The notes under the pieces: generated by a model | The model's database searches: none | Seen by the model: only the letters and a program-made list of their open reading frames with translations | What the model was told of the DNA's origin: nothing | Position numbers and translations under genes: made by a program | Shown here: piece by piece, positions 50,110 through 63,306 of the stretch | Position numbering within the stretch: the first letter of the stretch is position 1 | How the letters are laid out: each line of letters begins with the position of its first letter | NCBI RefSeq assembly: GCF_015706575.1 | Contig: NW_024037072.1 | Location: 21,949,162 to 22,013,161 of the forward strand | Origin: Patiria miniata | Taxonomy: Eukaryota; Echinodermata; Asteroidea; Valvatida; Asterinidae | DNA: 64,000 nt | Direction: 5' to 3'

Positions 50110-53100
50110 CGTACTCGGTAAAAAATTATTTTAAATTGGGATATCCGTATTTTCGTTGTAACACGGCTGTTTTGTACGTTAATTATCAATCGTTGGATTA
50201 ATTTAATTGGGCTGACTCTGTTTGAATACCGATTTATTCGGGGCGCGAATAGAATACACTTTGGATGTCGTTCAACCCGTGTGTGCAATTGGAACGGGAC
50301 ATTTCGGACATTTAGGATGGTACAAAATCATTTCAAAATGGGATATCCGTATTAACTTTGGAATACGGCTCTTTTGTACGTTAATTATCAATCGTTGGAT
50401 TAATTTAATTGGGCCGACTCTGTTTCATTACCGATTTATTCGGGGCGCGAATAGAACACACTTTGGATGTCCCTCAAACCGTGTATGCAATTGGAACGGG
50501 ACATTTCGGAAATTTAGGGTGGTACAAAATCATTTCAAAATGGGATATCCGCATTTTCTTTGCAAAAACCGGTCTTTTGTATCGTAATTATCAATCGTCG
50601 GATAAATTTAATTGGGCTGGCTCTGTTTCAATACCGATTTATTCGGGGCGCGAATAGAATACACTTTGGATGTCCCTCAACCCGTGTATGCAATTGGAAC
50701 GGGACATTTCGGACATTTAGGATGGTACAAAATCATTTTAATTTGGGATATCCGTATTTTCGTTGGAAAACGGCTTTTTTGTACGTTAATTATCAATCGT
50801 TGGATTAATTTGATTGGGCTGACTCTGTTTCAATACCGATTTATTCGGGGCGCGAATAGAATACACTTTGGATGTCCCTCAACCGTAGTATGCAATTGGA
50901 ACGGGACATTTCGGACATTTAGGATGGTACAAAATCTTTTCAAAATGGGATATCCGTATTATCTTTGGAAAACGGCTGTTTTGTACGTTAATTATCAACC
51001 GTCGGATTAATTTAATTGGGCTGACTCTGTTTCAATACCGATTTACTCGAGGCGCGAATAGAATACACTTTGGATGTCCCTCAACCCGTGTATGCAATTG
51101 GAACGGGACATTTCGGACATTTAGGATGGTACAAAATCAATTTAATTTGGGATATCCGTATTTTCGTTGGAAAACGGCTGTTTTGTACGTTAATTATCAA
51201 TCGTTGGATTAATTCAATTCGGCCGACTCTGTTTCAATACCGATTTATTCGGGGCGCGAATAGAATACACTTTGGATGTCCCTCAACCCGTGTATGCAAT
51301 TGGAACGGGACATTTCGGACATTTAGGATGGTACAAAATCTTTTCAAAATGGGATATCCGTATTATCTTTGGAAAACGGCTGTTTTGTACGTTAATTATC
51401 AACCGTCGGATTAATTTAATTGGGCTGACTCTGTTTCAATACCGATTTATTCGGGGCGCGAATAGAATACACTTTGGATGTCCCTCAACCCGTGTATGCA
51501 ATTGGAACGGGACATTTCGGACATTTAGGATGGTACAAAATCTTTTCAAAATGGGATATCCGTATTATTTTTGGAAAACGGCTGTTTTGTACGTTAATTA
51601 TCAACCGTCGGATTAATTTAATTGGGCTGACTCTGTTTCAATACCGATTTATTCGTGGCGCGAATAGAATACACTTTGAGAGTCCCTTAACCCGTGTATG
51701 CAATTGGAATGGGACATTTCGGACATTTAGGATGGTACAAAATCATTTCAAAATGGGATATCCGTATTTTCGTTGGAAAACGGCTCTTTTGTATCGTTAT
51801 TATCAATCGTTGGATTAATTTAATTGGGCTGACTCTGTTTGAATACCGATTTATTCGGGGCGCGAATAGAATACACTTTGGATGTCCCTCAACCCGTGTA
51901 TGCAATTGGAACGGGACATTTCGGACATTTTGGATGGTACAAAATCTTTTCAAAATGGGATATCCGTATTATCTTTGGAAAACGGCTGTTTTGTACGTTA
52001 ATTATCAATCGTTGGATTAATTTGATTGGGCTGACTCTGTTTCAATACCGATTTATTCGGGGCGCAAATAGAATACACTTGGGATGTCCCCCAACCCGTG
52101 TATGCCATTGGAACGGGACATTTCGGACATTTTGGATGGTACAAAATCTTTTCAAAATGGGATATCCGTATTATCTTTGGAAAACGGCTGTTTTGTACGT
52201 TAATTATCAATCGTTGGATTAATTTGATTGGGCTGACTCTGTTTCAATACCGATTTATTCGGGGCGCAAATAGAATACACTTGGGATGTCCCCCAACTCG
52301 TGTATGTAATTGGAATGGGACATTTCGGACATTTAGGATGGTACAAAATCTTTTCAAAATGGGATATCCGTATTATCTTTGGAAAACGGCTGTTTTGTAA
52401 GTTAATTATCAACCGTCGGATTAATTTAATTGGGCTGACTCTGTTTCAATACCGATTTATTCGTGGCGCGAATAGAATACACTTTGAGAGTCCCTTAACC
52501 CGTGTATGCAATTGGAATGGGACATTTCGGACATTTAGGATGGTACAAAATCATTTCAAAATGGGATATCCGTATTTTCGTTGGAAAACGGCTCTTTTGT
52601 ATCGTTATTATCAATCGTTGGATTAATTTAATTGGGCTGACTCTGTTTGAATACCGATTTATTCGGGGCGCGAATAGAATACACTTTGGATGTCCCTCAA
52701 CCCGTGTATGCAATTGGAACGGGACATTTCGGACATTTTGGATGGTACAAAATCTTTTCAAAATGGGATATCCGTATTATCTTTGGAAAACGGCTGTTTT
52801 GTACGTTAATTATCAATCGTTGGATTAATTTGATTGGGCTGACTCTGTTTCAATACCTATTTATTCGGGGCGCAAATAGAATACACTTGGGATGTCCCCC
52901 AACCCGTGTATGCAATTGGAACGGGACATTTCGGACATTTTGGATGGTACAAAATCTTTTCAAAATGGGATATCCGTATTATCTTTGGAAAACGGCTGTT
53001 TTGTACGTTAATTATCAATCGTTGGATTAATTTGATTGGGCTGACTCTGTTTCAATACCGATTTATTCGGGGCGCAAATAGAATACACTTGGGATGTCCC

Positions 53101-56100
53101 CCAACTCGTGTATGTAATTGGAATGGGACATTTCGGACATTTAGGATGGTACAAAACTTTTTCAAAATGGGATATCCGTATTATCTTTGGAAAACGGCTG
53201 TTTTGTACGTTAATTATCAACCGTCGGATTATTTTAATTGGGCTGACTCTGTTTCAATACCGATTTATTCGGGGCGCGAATAGAATACACTTCGGATGTC
53301 CCTCAACCCGTGTATGTAATTGGAATGGGACATTTCGTAAATTTAGGGTGGTACAAAATCAATTTAATTTGGGATATCCGTATTTTCGTTGGAAAACGGC
53401 TGTTTTGTACGTTAATTATCAATCGTTGGATTAATTCAATTCGGCCGACTCTGTTTCAATACCGATTTATTCGGGGCGCGAATAGAATACACTTTGGATG
53501 TCCCTCAACCCGTGTATGCAATTGGAACGGGACATTTCGGACATTTAGGATGGTACAAAATCTTTTCAAAATGGGATATCCGTATTATCTTTGGAAAACG
53601 GCTGTTTTGTACGTTAATTATCAACCGTCGGATTAATTTAATTGGGCTGACTCTGTTTCAATACCGATTTATTCGGGGCGCGAATAGAATACACTTTGGA
53701 TGTCCCTCAACCCGTGTATGCAATTGGAACGGGACATTTCGGACATTTAGGATGGTACAAAATCTTTTCAAAATGGGATATCCGTATTATTTTTGGAAAA
53801 CGGCTGTTTTGTACGTTAATTATCAACCGTCGGATTAATTTAATTGGGCTGACTCTGTTTCAATACCGATTTATTCGTGGCGCGAATAGAATACACTTTG
53901 AGAGTCCCTTAACCCGTGTATGCAATTGGAATGGGACATTTCGGACATTTAGGATGGTACAAAATCATTTCAAAATGGGATATCCGTATTTTCGTTGGAA
54001 AACGGCTCTTTTGTATCGTTATTATCAATCGTTGGATTAATTTAATTGGGCTGACTCTGTTTGAATACCGATTTATTCGGGGCGCGAATAGAATACACTT
54101 TGGATGTCCCTCAACCCGTGTATGCAATTGGAACGGGACATTTCGGACATTTTGGATGGTACAAAATCTTTTCAAAATGGGATATCCGTATTATCTTTGG
54201 AAAACGGCTGTTTTGTACGTTAATTATCAATCGTTGGATTAATTTGATTGGGCTGACTCTGTTTCAATACCGATTTATTCGGGGCGCAAATAGAATACAC
54301 TTGGGATGTCCCCCAACCCGTGTATGCCATTGGAACGGGACATTTCGGACATTTTGGATGGTACAAAATCTTTTCAAAATGGGATATCCGTATTATCTTT
54401 GGAAAACGGCTGTTTTGTACGTTAATTATCAATCGTTGGATTAATTTGATTGGGCTGACTCTGTTTCAATACCGATTTATTCGGGGCGCAAATAGAATAC
54501 ACTTGGGATGTGTCCCAACTCGTGTATGTAATTGGAATGGGACATTTCGGACATTTAGGATGGTACAAAATCTTTTCAAAATGGGATATCCGTATTATCT
54601 TTGGAAAACGGCTGTTTTGTACGTTAATTATCAACCGTCGGATTATTTTAATTGGGCTGACTCTGTTTCAATACCGATTTATTCGGGGCGCGAATAGAAT
54701 ACACTTCGGATGTCCCTCAACCCGTGTATGTAATTGGAATGGGACATTTCGTAAATTTAGGGTGGTACAAAATCATTTCAAAATGGGATATCCGCATTTT
54801 CTTTGCAAAAACCGGTCTTTTGTATCGTAATTATCAATCGTCGGATTAATTTAATTGGGCTGACTCTGTTTCAATACCGATTTAATCGGGGCGCGAATAG
54901 AATACACTTTGGATGTCCCTCAACCCGTGTATGCCATTGGAACGGGACATTTCGGACATTTAGGATGGTACAAAATCATTTTAATTTGGGATATCCGTAT
55001 TTTCGTTGGAAAACGGCTGTTTTGTACGTTAATTATCAATCGTCGGATTAATTTAATTGGGCTGACTCTGTTTCAATACCGATTTATTCGGGGCGCGAAT
55101 AGAATACACTTTGGATGTCCCTCAACCCGTGTATGCCATTGGAACGGGACATTTCGGACATTTAGGATGGTACAAAATCTTTTCAAAATGGGATATCCGT
55201 ATTATCTTTGGAAAACGGCTGTTTTGTACGTTAATTATCAACCGTCGGATTAATTTAATTGGGCTGACTCTGTTTCAATACCGATTTATTCGGGGCGCGA
55301 ATAGAATACACTTTGGATGTCCCTCAACCCGTGTATGCAATTGGAACGGGACATTTCGGACATTTAGGATGGTACAAAATCTTTTCAAAATGGGATATCC
55401 GTATTATTTTTGGAAAACGGCTGTTTTGTACGTTAATTATCAACCGTCGGATTAATTTAATTGGGCTGACTCTGTTTCAATACCGATTTATTCGTGGCGC
55501 GAATAGAATACACTTTGAGAGTCCCTTAACCCGTGTATGCAATTGGAATGGGACATTTCGGACATTTAGGATGGTACAAAATCATTTCAAAATGGGATAT
55601 CCGCATTTTCTTTGCAAAAACCGGTCTTTTGTATCGTAATTATCAATCGTCGGATTAATTTAATTGGGCTGACTCTGTTTCAATACCGATTAATTCGGGG
55701 CGCGAATAGAATACACTTTGGATGTCCCTCAACCCGTGTATGCAATTGGAACGGGACATTTCGGGCATTTAGGATGGTACAAAATCATTTTAATTTGGGA
55801 TATCCGTATTTTCGTTGGAAAACGGCTGTTTTGTACGTTAAGTATCGATCGTCGGATTAATTTAATTGGGCTGACTCTGTTTCAGTACCGATTTATTCGG
55901 GGCGCGAATAGAATACACTTTGGATGTCCCTCAACCCGTGTATGCAATTGGAACGGGACATTTCGGACATTTAGGATGGTACAAAATCATTTTAAATTGG
56001 GATATCCGAATTTTCGTTGTAAACTGGCTGTTTTGTACGTTAATTATCAATCGTCGGATTAATCTAATTGGGCTGACTCTGTTTCAATACCGATTTATTC

Positions 56101-57000
56101 GGGGCGCGAATAGAATACACTTTGGATATCCCTCAACCCGTGTATGTAATTGGAACAGGACATTTCGGGCATTTAGGATGGTACAAAATCATTTCAAAAT
56201 GGGATATCCGCATTTTCTTTGCAAAAGCCGGTCTTTTGTATCGTAACTATCAATCGTTGGATTAATTTAATTTGGCTGACTCTGTTTCAATACCGATTTA
56301 TTCGTGGCGCGAATAGAATACACTTTGAGAGTCCCTTAACCCGTGTATGCAATTGGAACGGGACATTTCGGACATTTAGGATGGTACAAAATCATTTCAA
56401 AATGGGATATCCGTATTATCTTTGGAAAACGGCTGTTTTGTACGTTAATTATCAACCGTCTGATTAATTTAATTGGGCTGACTCTGTTTCAATACCGATT
56501 TATTCGGGGCGCGAATAGAATACACTTCGGATGTCCCTCAACCCGTGTATGTAATTGGAATGGGACATTACGGACATTTAGGATGGTACAAAATCATTTC
56601 AAAATGGGATATCCGCATTTTCGTTGTAAACGGCTGTTTCGTACGTTAATTATCAATCGTCGGATTAATTGAATTGGGCTGACTCTGTTTCAATACCGAT
56701 TTATTCGGGGTGCGAATAGAATACACTTTGGATGTCCCTTAACCCGTGTATGCAAATGGAACGGGACATTTCGGACATTTAGGATGGTACAAAATCTTTT
56801 CAAAATGGGATATCCGTATTTTCTTTTCAAAAACCGGTCTTTTGTATCGTAATTATCAATTGTATGATTAATTTAATTGGGCTGACTCTGTTTCAATACA
56901 ACTTTATTCGGGGTGCGAATAGAATACACTTTGGATGTCTTTCAACCCGTGTATGTTATTGGAACGGGAAATTGCTGGCATTTAGGAGGGTACAGAATCA
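50110..57000 (+). repeat. Right 202-bp tandem array, about 34 units with higher-order repeats
   Basis: This is the same 202-bp unit as the left array in opposite orientation, mostly class B (CGGCTGTTTTGTACGTTAAT) with rare class A units (near 50568, 54812, 55618, 56228, 56838). Blocks recur exactly: identical 108-codon stretches begin at 51694, 52502 and 53916, spaced 808 bp (4 units) and 2222 bp (11 units) from the first. The array was therefore extended recently in multi-unit blocks. Confidence 0.95.
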
Positions 57001-57232
57001 TTTTACATTAAATACCTGCGTACGTACGTGTCATAAAAGTATCGTAGAGGGCGCTAAACAACCCTGTAGTTTGGGAAAAGAAAATTGCGGCCGGGCCGTT
57101 TGACTTTGAGCATTCATTTTGATTACGATTTACTTTAGAGTCGAATAAACACCGCCATACACAAAATATTGTTAAGAACATCATCCTTTATTGATTTAAG
57201 CAAAAAAATGCAATCAAAATTTTATTGCATGT

Positions 57233-57431
57233 TCCCTTTAAGGTAATTCACTGTGATAAGAAGTTGAACTATCTTTATAATTCGTTTTCTCCTAAGGTTT
57301 ATTTGCAATGGCTGTCTAGGGCCACCGTAGTGGTAATCTTCACGGCGGCGCGCCGCCGTAAAAATAGTGCCTAGCCGAAAATCCGGCCAGCCGAAAATCT
57401 GGCCTGATTTTCGTGCCAAGATCAGCCTGGT
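57233..57431. repeat. Right terminal inverted repeat of giant element
   Basis: This inverse of 39320-39520 includes the 18-bp palindrome at 57342-57359 and the CCGAAAATCCGGCC repeats. It ends CAGCCTGGT directly before the duplicate CCTGCCCT. Confidence 0.85.
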
Positions 57432-57439
57432 CCTGCCCT

Positions 57440-58724
57440 TCCCCCGAAAGGAGAACACAAATCCCTGAGGCAAGTCTACTGATCGGCGATTGAGGGCGCC
57501 ATTCACTTTACACGGTGTGCCGTTTTATTTTCGCTAACGCGCGGTGCTTATTTTGATCCCGTAAAAGTTGCGATTTCGCGCTGCAAATATCGTCGTTCGA
57601 CTTCATTTTACATTTGCAGCTGAAGAATGGAAACCAGGCAATGGAACTTTCATGGACAGAGCGCAATTAAAGATTTATGTTAAAATATAAGCGGTATCTT
57701 TTAGCAGACACGGTGAGGGAAAATTTTGCAAGTTTTGGAAAACGTTAATATTTATTAAAATCGTTAAAAGTCCCGAAAGACACAACATTTTTTAATCGTC
57801 CTTTTTATACAACTCGGTAGAAAATCCTTGATGACTGGTGAACTGGATAAAAATCGCCACTTGAAGGAGTTTTGACACTGTAAAAAGAGAAATTTCCCAT
57901 GCCGCGATAATAGGGATGCCGCGATAATAGGGAGTCCGACTATACTACCGCAACGATAGAAAATGGGAAATGCGTTAGCCTACGGCTGCCATAACGACGA
58001 AGCCACTGCGTTATTGTGAGCAGTTAATTGGCACTTGGCAGTCACTTTTTCCGTGTGCAAAAACTGTACTACAGCTTCAAATTCCTACCTCTGTCCAAAG
58101 AATGCTGAAGCTTATATTCACTTATTTACAGTCAAATTACAGAGCTGTTCTGGAAAAAAAAGATAAAAAATAAAAATCGACACGGACAGGGCGAATTAAT
58201 GACGGAACTAGACTGCAAAACGTACGGCGATTGAGGGCGGGCTTCTAGTCAGCAGCTGAGAGCAGAAGTGGTCTTTTTCAAACCTCGGCTTCGTCCCCGG
58301 TTCGGCTTTGCCTAAGGATCCGGCAGCATGTCATATCAAAACCTGAGGAAATACTCTTTAAACGTTTGCCTAATTCCACAGAATTTAAACTCACTGAAGC
58401 AGAAAGGGGTCATATCGCAGTCCCTCAATTCAAAGCTTGTAACAAACTGTCTCAAAGCTTATAAATGGAGACGAAGCCTATGAACTCACTTGGTTAACAT
58501 TATGTGATGTCTAGGGCGTCGACGCGACGGTGTGCTCGTGTCGGACAGTAAATTTGAATTCAACCGTAAATCGGATTGACCAGCAAGCTGGCAGGCCTGT
58601 AGTCTCGTGTCAGACCAAAATCAGCAGTCTTACAAAAAGCAAATAAATTTGTGTTCCGGCATGGGCGCTTGCAGAAGGTCTACCGTCTTATGTTATAGGC
58701 AGAATACTTGGTCACTTAATTGTG
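57440..58724. other. No recognisable gene
   Basis: Two copies of CCGCGATAATAGGGA at 57903-57935 mirror the CCCTATTATCGCGG copies left of the giant element. GGCGATTGAGGGCG occurs at 57484 and 58226. Otherwise nothing recognisable. Confidence 0.5.
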
Positions 58725-59239
58725 TTAAAGGGAATGTTACAACATTTGCTTTTGCTGCAAATTTCAGAAATAAATAGATTTGGAGGATTAGTATGTTATA
58801 GAAAATAAACTTACTTGTTTCACGTTTTGGGCTTGTAGATGCTGGAAAAACCAAAAGAAAACCAAACCAATCATGCTCTTGTAGTCTGGTTCCCTGACCC
58901 CACTTAAGATGAAAGAAGCAATTTATAAACATCAGGGAATTGTAAGGTCAGATGATCAGTCTAGCAGGCTTGCACCCCTTCAATCAATTGCAAAGAAAAT
59001 GCGGAATAACTAAATATGATTAATTTGGAGCAGTTTTTGAAATAAGCCAGTTTTCTCCAATGCTGATCGGACGACCAGTGTTGGAAAAATACAATTTTTC
59101 TTGAAAATGTCAGCACACCAGGAGCCATGATTTTACCGGATGCTTTAGACTGTCATTCCCTAAGAATCTAGTCGGGTGTATCGTGATAGTTGGATCATTT
59201 TCATTTTTGATGTTTGCAAATGTTGTATCTTCCCTTTAA
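58725..59239. mobile_element. TTAA-targeting MITE, copy 2 (inverted)
   Basis: TTAAAGGGAATGTTACAACA at the left and TTCCCTTTAA at the right enclose a 515-bp sequence. It aligns along its length, inverted, with 32546-33070. Confidence 0.75.
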
Positions 59240-61850
59240 CGGCTTATAGTTTTCCCTTCTCTCAATAGCTCCATGTCCGATCCGAGCTTACGATTAAACA
59301 CTGACAGGGTGGTGCAAAAAGATGGAAACCCACTTTTGACAGCGATTTTAACCTACTTGTTGAGCATATTTCAAACATTCAATTTATGGTATTCAAACAT
59401 TGATCTTTAAACATAAGTGACGGAAAAAATGATTGCAAATGCATATTTTGTCTCTTTAAAACTTTTTTTAAGTTTAAAAATTTCATGTGCCAAACCTGTT
59501 TGTCCACGGACGGCTTTATTCAATCCGCTTGACTGAGCTCCGGAGCTTGATTTGAAGACAAAAACAATACACTAGACTTACACGTGGACAACAGTGATTT
59601 TGGTGACTTGTATTCAAATCAGCACTAATATCACTATTCTTGCCAATTTTTTAAAAGATTTTTTTTTTTCACCACGTACATTTTGGTTGAAGAGCTAGCT
59701 ATAGGCATTATTCACTTCATTATAAACAACAGTTCAAGTAAGTTAAGTAAGAAGGTTATCATTACTGTCAAAAGTGGATTTCCTTCTTTTCCTGTACACC
59801 GAAATCCTTTCCTCTGGATTCGGCTAAAACTACATTCACTCAAAACCTATAATGCACAAACTATTATTGATTTTACTTTTTAATGTTTCATTTATCTTGT
59901 GGTGTATGATATATTTATATAAATACTTGAAGCAGACTTCCAAAATCATTAAAATGATTTACCGCTCTTGGCTTTATTATTGTAGTATATAGGCTAAAGG
60001 TATTGTACACACAAATACAAAAAAATCTAATAACTGATTGGAATGTTGGTCATGTGGTATGAAATACTTGGACAACGGGACCTGTGAATGCAACAGGACC
60101 TATGCATGAGTTTTCAAGCGAATAAAGTTTCACTTTTTATTTCAAAAAATCGTAAACAAGTTTGTTTTTGCCTATCAGGCAGTTGCTGTGACGGTGTAAC
60201 CGCTTGCCTTCCCCTATTTTGAAAGTTGCCAAAGTTTAAGTTTCACTTTTTCTTTTATGAATAGGGAGCTATTGCATTTTTGTTTTTAAATCTGTGCCAA
60301 AAGTTGAAGAAATTCTCAGAGCAATGGCGTTCACCTTGATGTAGAAGGAAAATTCAATCATCTGCAAAGCTGGGAAAGTAAAAAAAAAAAAAAAAAAATC
60401 CCCAAAACAAGGATGTTTGTCAAAAATTCATTTGTATGTAAAGGTGAAAGTTAAACCATGCATGTCAGTAGATCAGCTTTGCCTATTTTTTATTTCATAT
60501 CAGTCCCCAATGCTGAAATAATTTTTCAATCTACCCATTAACTTATCTTCATTCAGTACAATTAGTACCGCAAATATAGAAATGGGATCGTGACTTTGAT
60601 GATACAAGCATGGAATTTGGCACACAGTCAGAGTATGTCATGAGAAAGATATTTGTACAGGGGCATCGCAGATTTGTCCTTTGAAAAAAATTAAGGTATC
60701 AAGCAAAAGCAGCCATTTTGAAAATTGTGAAAATCGCTTGTTATTCTACCAATATTTTTTCAAAGGACAAATCTGCGATGGCCCTAGAGCCAAAATCATC
60801 AAAGGTACAATTTCCCCCAAATATTTCCCCTATCTGCCCCACTAAATGTAGTATTATATTGATTTTGTTATTTTGCAAAAAACAACAAAATTAAAAAGGG
60901 TGAAATGTGTTAGTTTATGTGCGGTGCATTTCTAAATCTACTGGGATTTACGCTACCACAACTTATTGTTACTTGGCTTGACTTTATTTCCATTCCAGGG
61001 CAACGGTACATATAAATTAGCCACTTGAGTACAAGGCGAGTCACAAAAAAGCGGAGCCTCGAAACAAAGAAAGAAAGTTCGTTTAGAACTTACAGCAGGA
61101 CTGTTCTTATCAGAACAAAAAAAAACTACTTAGCAAAGTTGATAATAAGCAGGGCAAGTTCTTTTCAGAACTAATATCTTCTAAGCAGTAGTTATTACCA
61201 CATGGTGTTACCGCAAACCGAAACGATAAAGAAAGAATCTATTTCATATAAAAAAAACTATGTAGCATAGATTATTATAATTTAGTTGGAAGCCCATTTA
61301 TAAAACTACTTTGAAGTGAAAAAAAAAATTACAATTGCTCTACGTGTTAACATTGTATCACTGTATAAACGACGTAACCCTAAATTCAGTTTAGTAAAAA
61401 AAAAAGCTATTTATTGTGTGTTCTTTGCTGTTTGGAAAAAAACAAAGAAAATGACACAGAATACTCGTTTCAACAACTGTAGTACACAATATCTTTATTA
61501 ACAACCCTGCTTTGGCTAACAATGTTTTTGATAGACGGGCCTTCAAAAGAACTTTATTGAATACGTTTAACTCTTAAACTAAGGTTTTATCACTGGTGGT
61601 GTTTGAAGACAATTGTAACGACAATTTTTGAAATCGCATTTTAGGAAGAAACAGATGTTAGTGTCACTTCGTTTAAATGGTGATATAATTTGAACGAATT
61701 GAGCAATTTAGGTAATTTTTGTCCTCTAAAAATAGTCTTTAAATTGGCTTACAAGTCATAATTATATTTTGGTGCTAGCGCTACATATTTTTTTCAATAT
61801 GAAATAAATTTCTTTGGGTTTGGGTCCTGCTTTTTTGTACTCACCCTGTA
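59240..61850. other. AT-rich stretch without genes
   Basis: No credible coding frame was found. It contains a hairpin with arms 60661-60689 and 60755-60784 (ATCGCAGATTTGTCCTTTGA) and poly-A runs. Its right border, near 61848, reads CACCCTGTA, a mariner-type end of a neighbouring, unresolved element. Confidence 0.55.
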
Positions 61851-62345
61851 AAAACGAAACCCAAATGGCGGACCAATTTTTGAATGACGTTTTGCCTGTA
61901 GCACTATCAAAATCTAGGATATGAAAGCCCTGCCATTAAGCTTTCTTTAGTACAGGAATCATTTAAATCACTCTTGCACTTTTCAAATTACGGAATTTTG
62001 AACACAAACACCGTTTTTAACGTTCTGTCCACGGATCACTAAAAAGGTAAGTGTTCTTTCAGCAAAACGAAAACACTTCAAATGCATTGCATCTCTGGCC
62101 CTTTGAGAATTGTTTTCGTTTTGCTGAAAGAACATTAACTTCTTTTGTGATCCGTGGACAGAACTTTAAAACATTGTGTTCAAAATTTCGTAACTTGAAA
62201 AGTACGTGTGACCTGAATGATTCTTGTTCTAAATGAAAGCTCATATGTTGGGCTTTCATTTCGTAGCATTTCGTAACAGGCAAAGCTTCATTCAAAAATT
62301 GGTCCTGCCATTTGGGTTTCGGTTTTTTTTATTTGACTCGCCCTG
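61851..62345. mobile_element. Palindromic MITE with mariner-type end, copy 2
   Basis: It shares arms with the element at 33543 (AAATCTAGGATATGAAAGCC, TGTCCACGGATCA, GTGTTCTTTCAGCAAAA). The right end is CGCCCTG then TA. The left terminus is truncated where it meets another CACCCTGTA end. Confidence 0.75.
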
Positions 62346-62604
62346 TATAATACAAAACCATGACAAAATAAAAAATTTAAAAAAATAGTTTTCATGGAGT
62401 TAAGAATTATAAAGCAGGGATGGAGGGGACCGCAAGAAACCATGGCTTCATTCAAAAATTGGTCCTGCCATTTGGGTTTCGTTTTTTTTTTATTTGACTC
62501 ACCCTGTATACTACAAAACCATGACAAAATAAAAAATATAATAAAATAGTTTTCATGGAGTTAAGAATTATAAAGCGGGGATGGAGGGGACCGCAAAAAG
62601 CCAT
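62285..62604. repeat. 160-bp tandem duplication of a MITE end and flank
   Basis: GCTTCATTCAAAAATTGGTC starts at 62285 and again at 62445, and the following 160 bp match with few changes. The duplicated unit comprises the right end of the MITE and about 100 bp of flanking DNA. Confidence 0.8.
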
Positions 62605-62944
62605 GGCTTGTTGAGTGCGAGTCCCCTGTATTTGAATAACCACAACAGTTACAGTATGTTTGCAATACAGTTAAATGAACTGCCCCGACAGTAAACTGAT
62701 GCTGATCACGATCCAGCACTGTACACTGTCTATGAAGATTCCATCCCTTTTGCTTTGTACAAGCAAGTCAGCATCTGTGGGACTTGAATCGCAAAATGCA
62801 CCCATACTGGAACTTGTATCATTGTGGAGACATCTCGTTGTTCTCGTGAACTAACAGTTTAGAGTGTGAAAATGTAGTTTGAAAATGCTCTTATTTTATT
62901 CAGAATGAATTTCTTGGGCTGAAATTCGGACCAACTATCCCTTA

Positions 62945-63303
62945 GGCCAAAAAAAAAAGTCTCCGGTTTCTGGTATGCGCGCGCGTCGCCGTAGCCATGC
63001 GCGTCGGCAAAATGAAAAAGGTTTTTTTTCAATACAAGATGATGTCTCAAAACCGCCAAACTCACTGGTTTGACTGGAATCCTGCTGCTGCACAATTTTA
63101 ACGTGTTTTTAGATGGGGTTATGATCGAGAATAAGCTTTATGTGGCCTCTCTGGACTCCCATATATTTGCACTAAGTTTAGTCGGGCACCATTTGCAGTC
63201 ATCAGCCGACATTTGAAGCCAAAAAAAAAAAAAAAAAGCCGCGTCGCCGCACCACTTTTGGGGCAAGCTCCATACCAGAAACCGGAGACTTTTTTTTTTG
63301 GCC
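62945..63303. mobile_element. PIF/Harbinger-like MITE, copy 2
   Basis: This 359-bp relative of 950-1309 is in the same orientation, with inverted ends GGCCAAAAAAAAAAGTCTCC and TTA on both sides (62942-62944 and 63304-63306). Confidence 0.85.
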
Positions 63304-63306
63304 TTA

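Larger units (their letters stand above)
39320..57431. mobile_element. Giant 18.1-kb foldback-type transposon with satellite arms
   Basis: The ends match as exact inverted termini beginning ACCAGGCTGATCTTGGCACG, and the structure is flanked by the direct duplicate CCTGCCCT at 39312-39319 and 57432-57439. Inside each end come about 200 bp of inverted unique sequence, a partly conserved stretch, then a tandem array of 202-bp units running in opposite directions (39915-46850 and 50110-57000). The centre (46910-49420) holds no recognisable transposase, so mobilisation would be in trans. An 8-bp duplication fits hAT-, P- or foldback-type integration. As I recall, sea urchin TU elements also have long repeat-built inverted arms. 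Confidence 0.8.

Noticed and set aside
39900..57103. Dozens of 60-130-codon open frames with the repeated motif TGHFGHLGWYKI
   Set aside because: They are readings of the 202-bp repeat. The unit length is not a multiple of three and equivalent frames occur on both strands, so they are not proteins.
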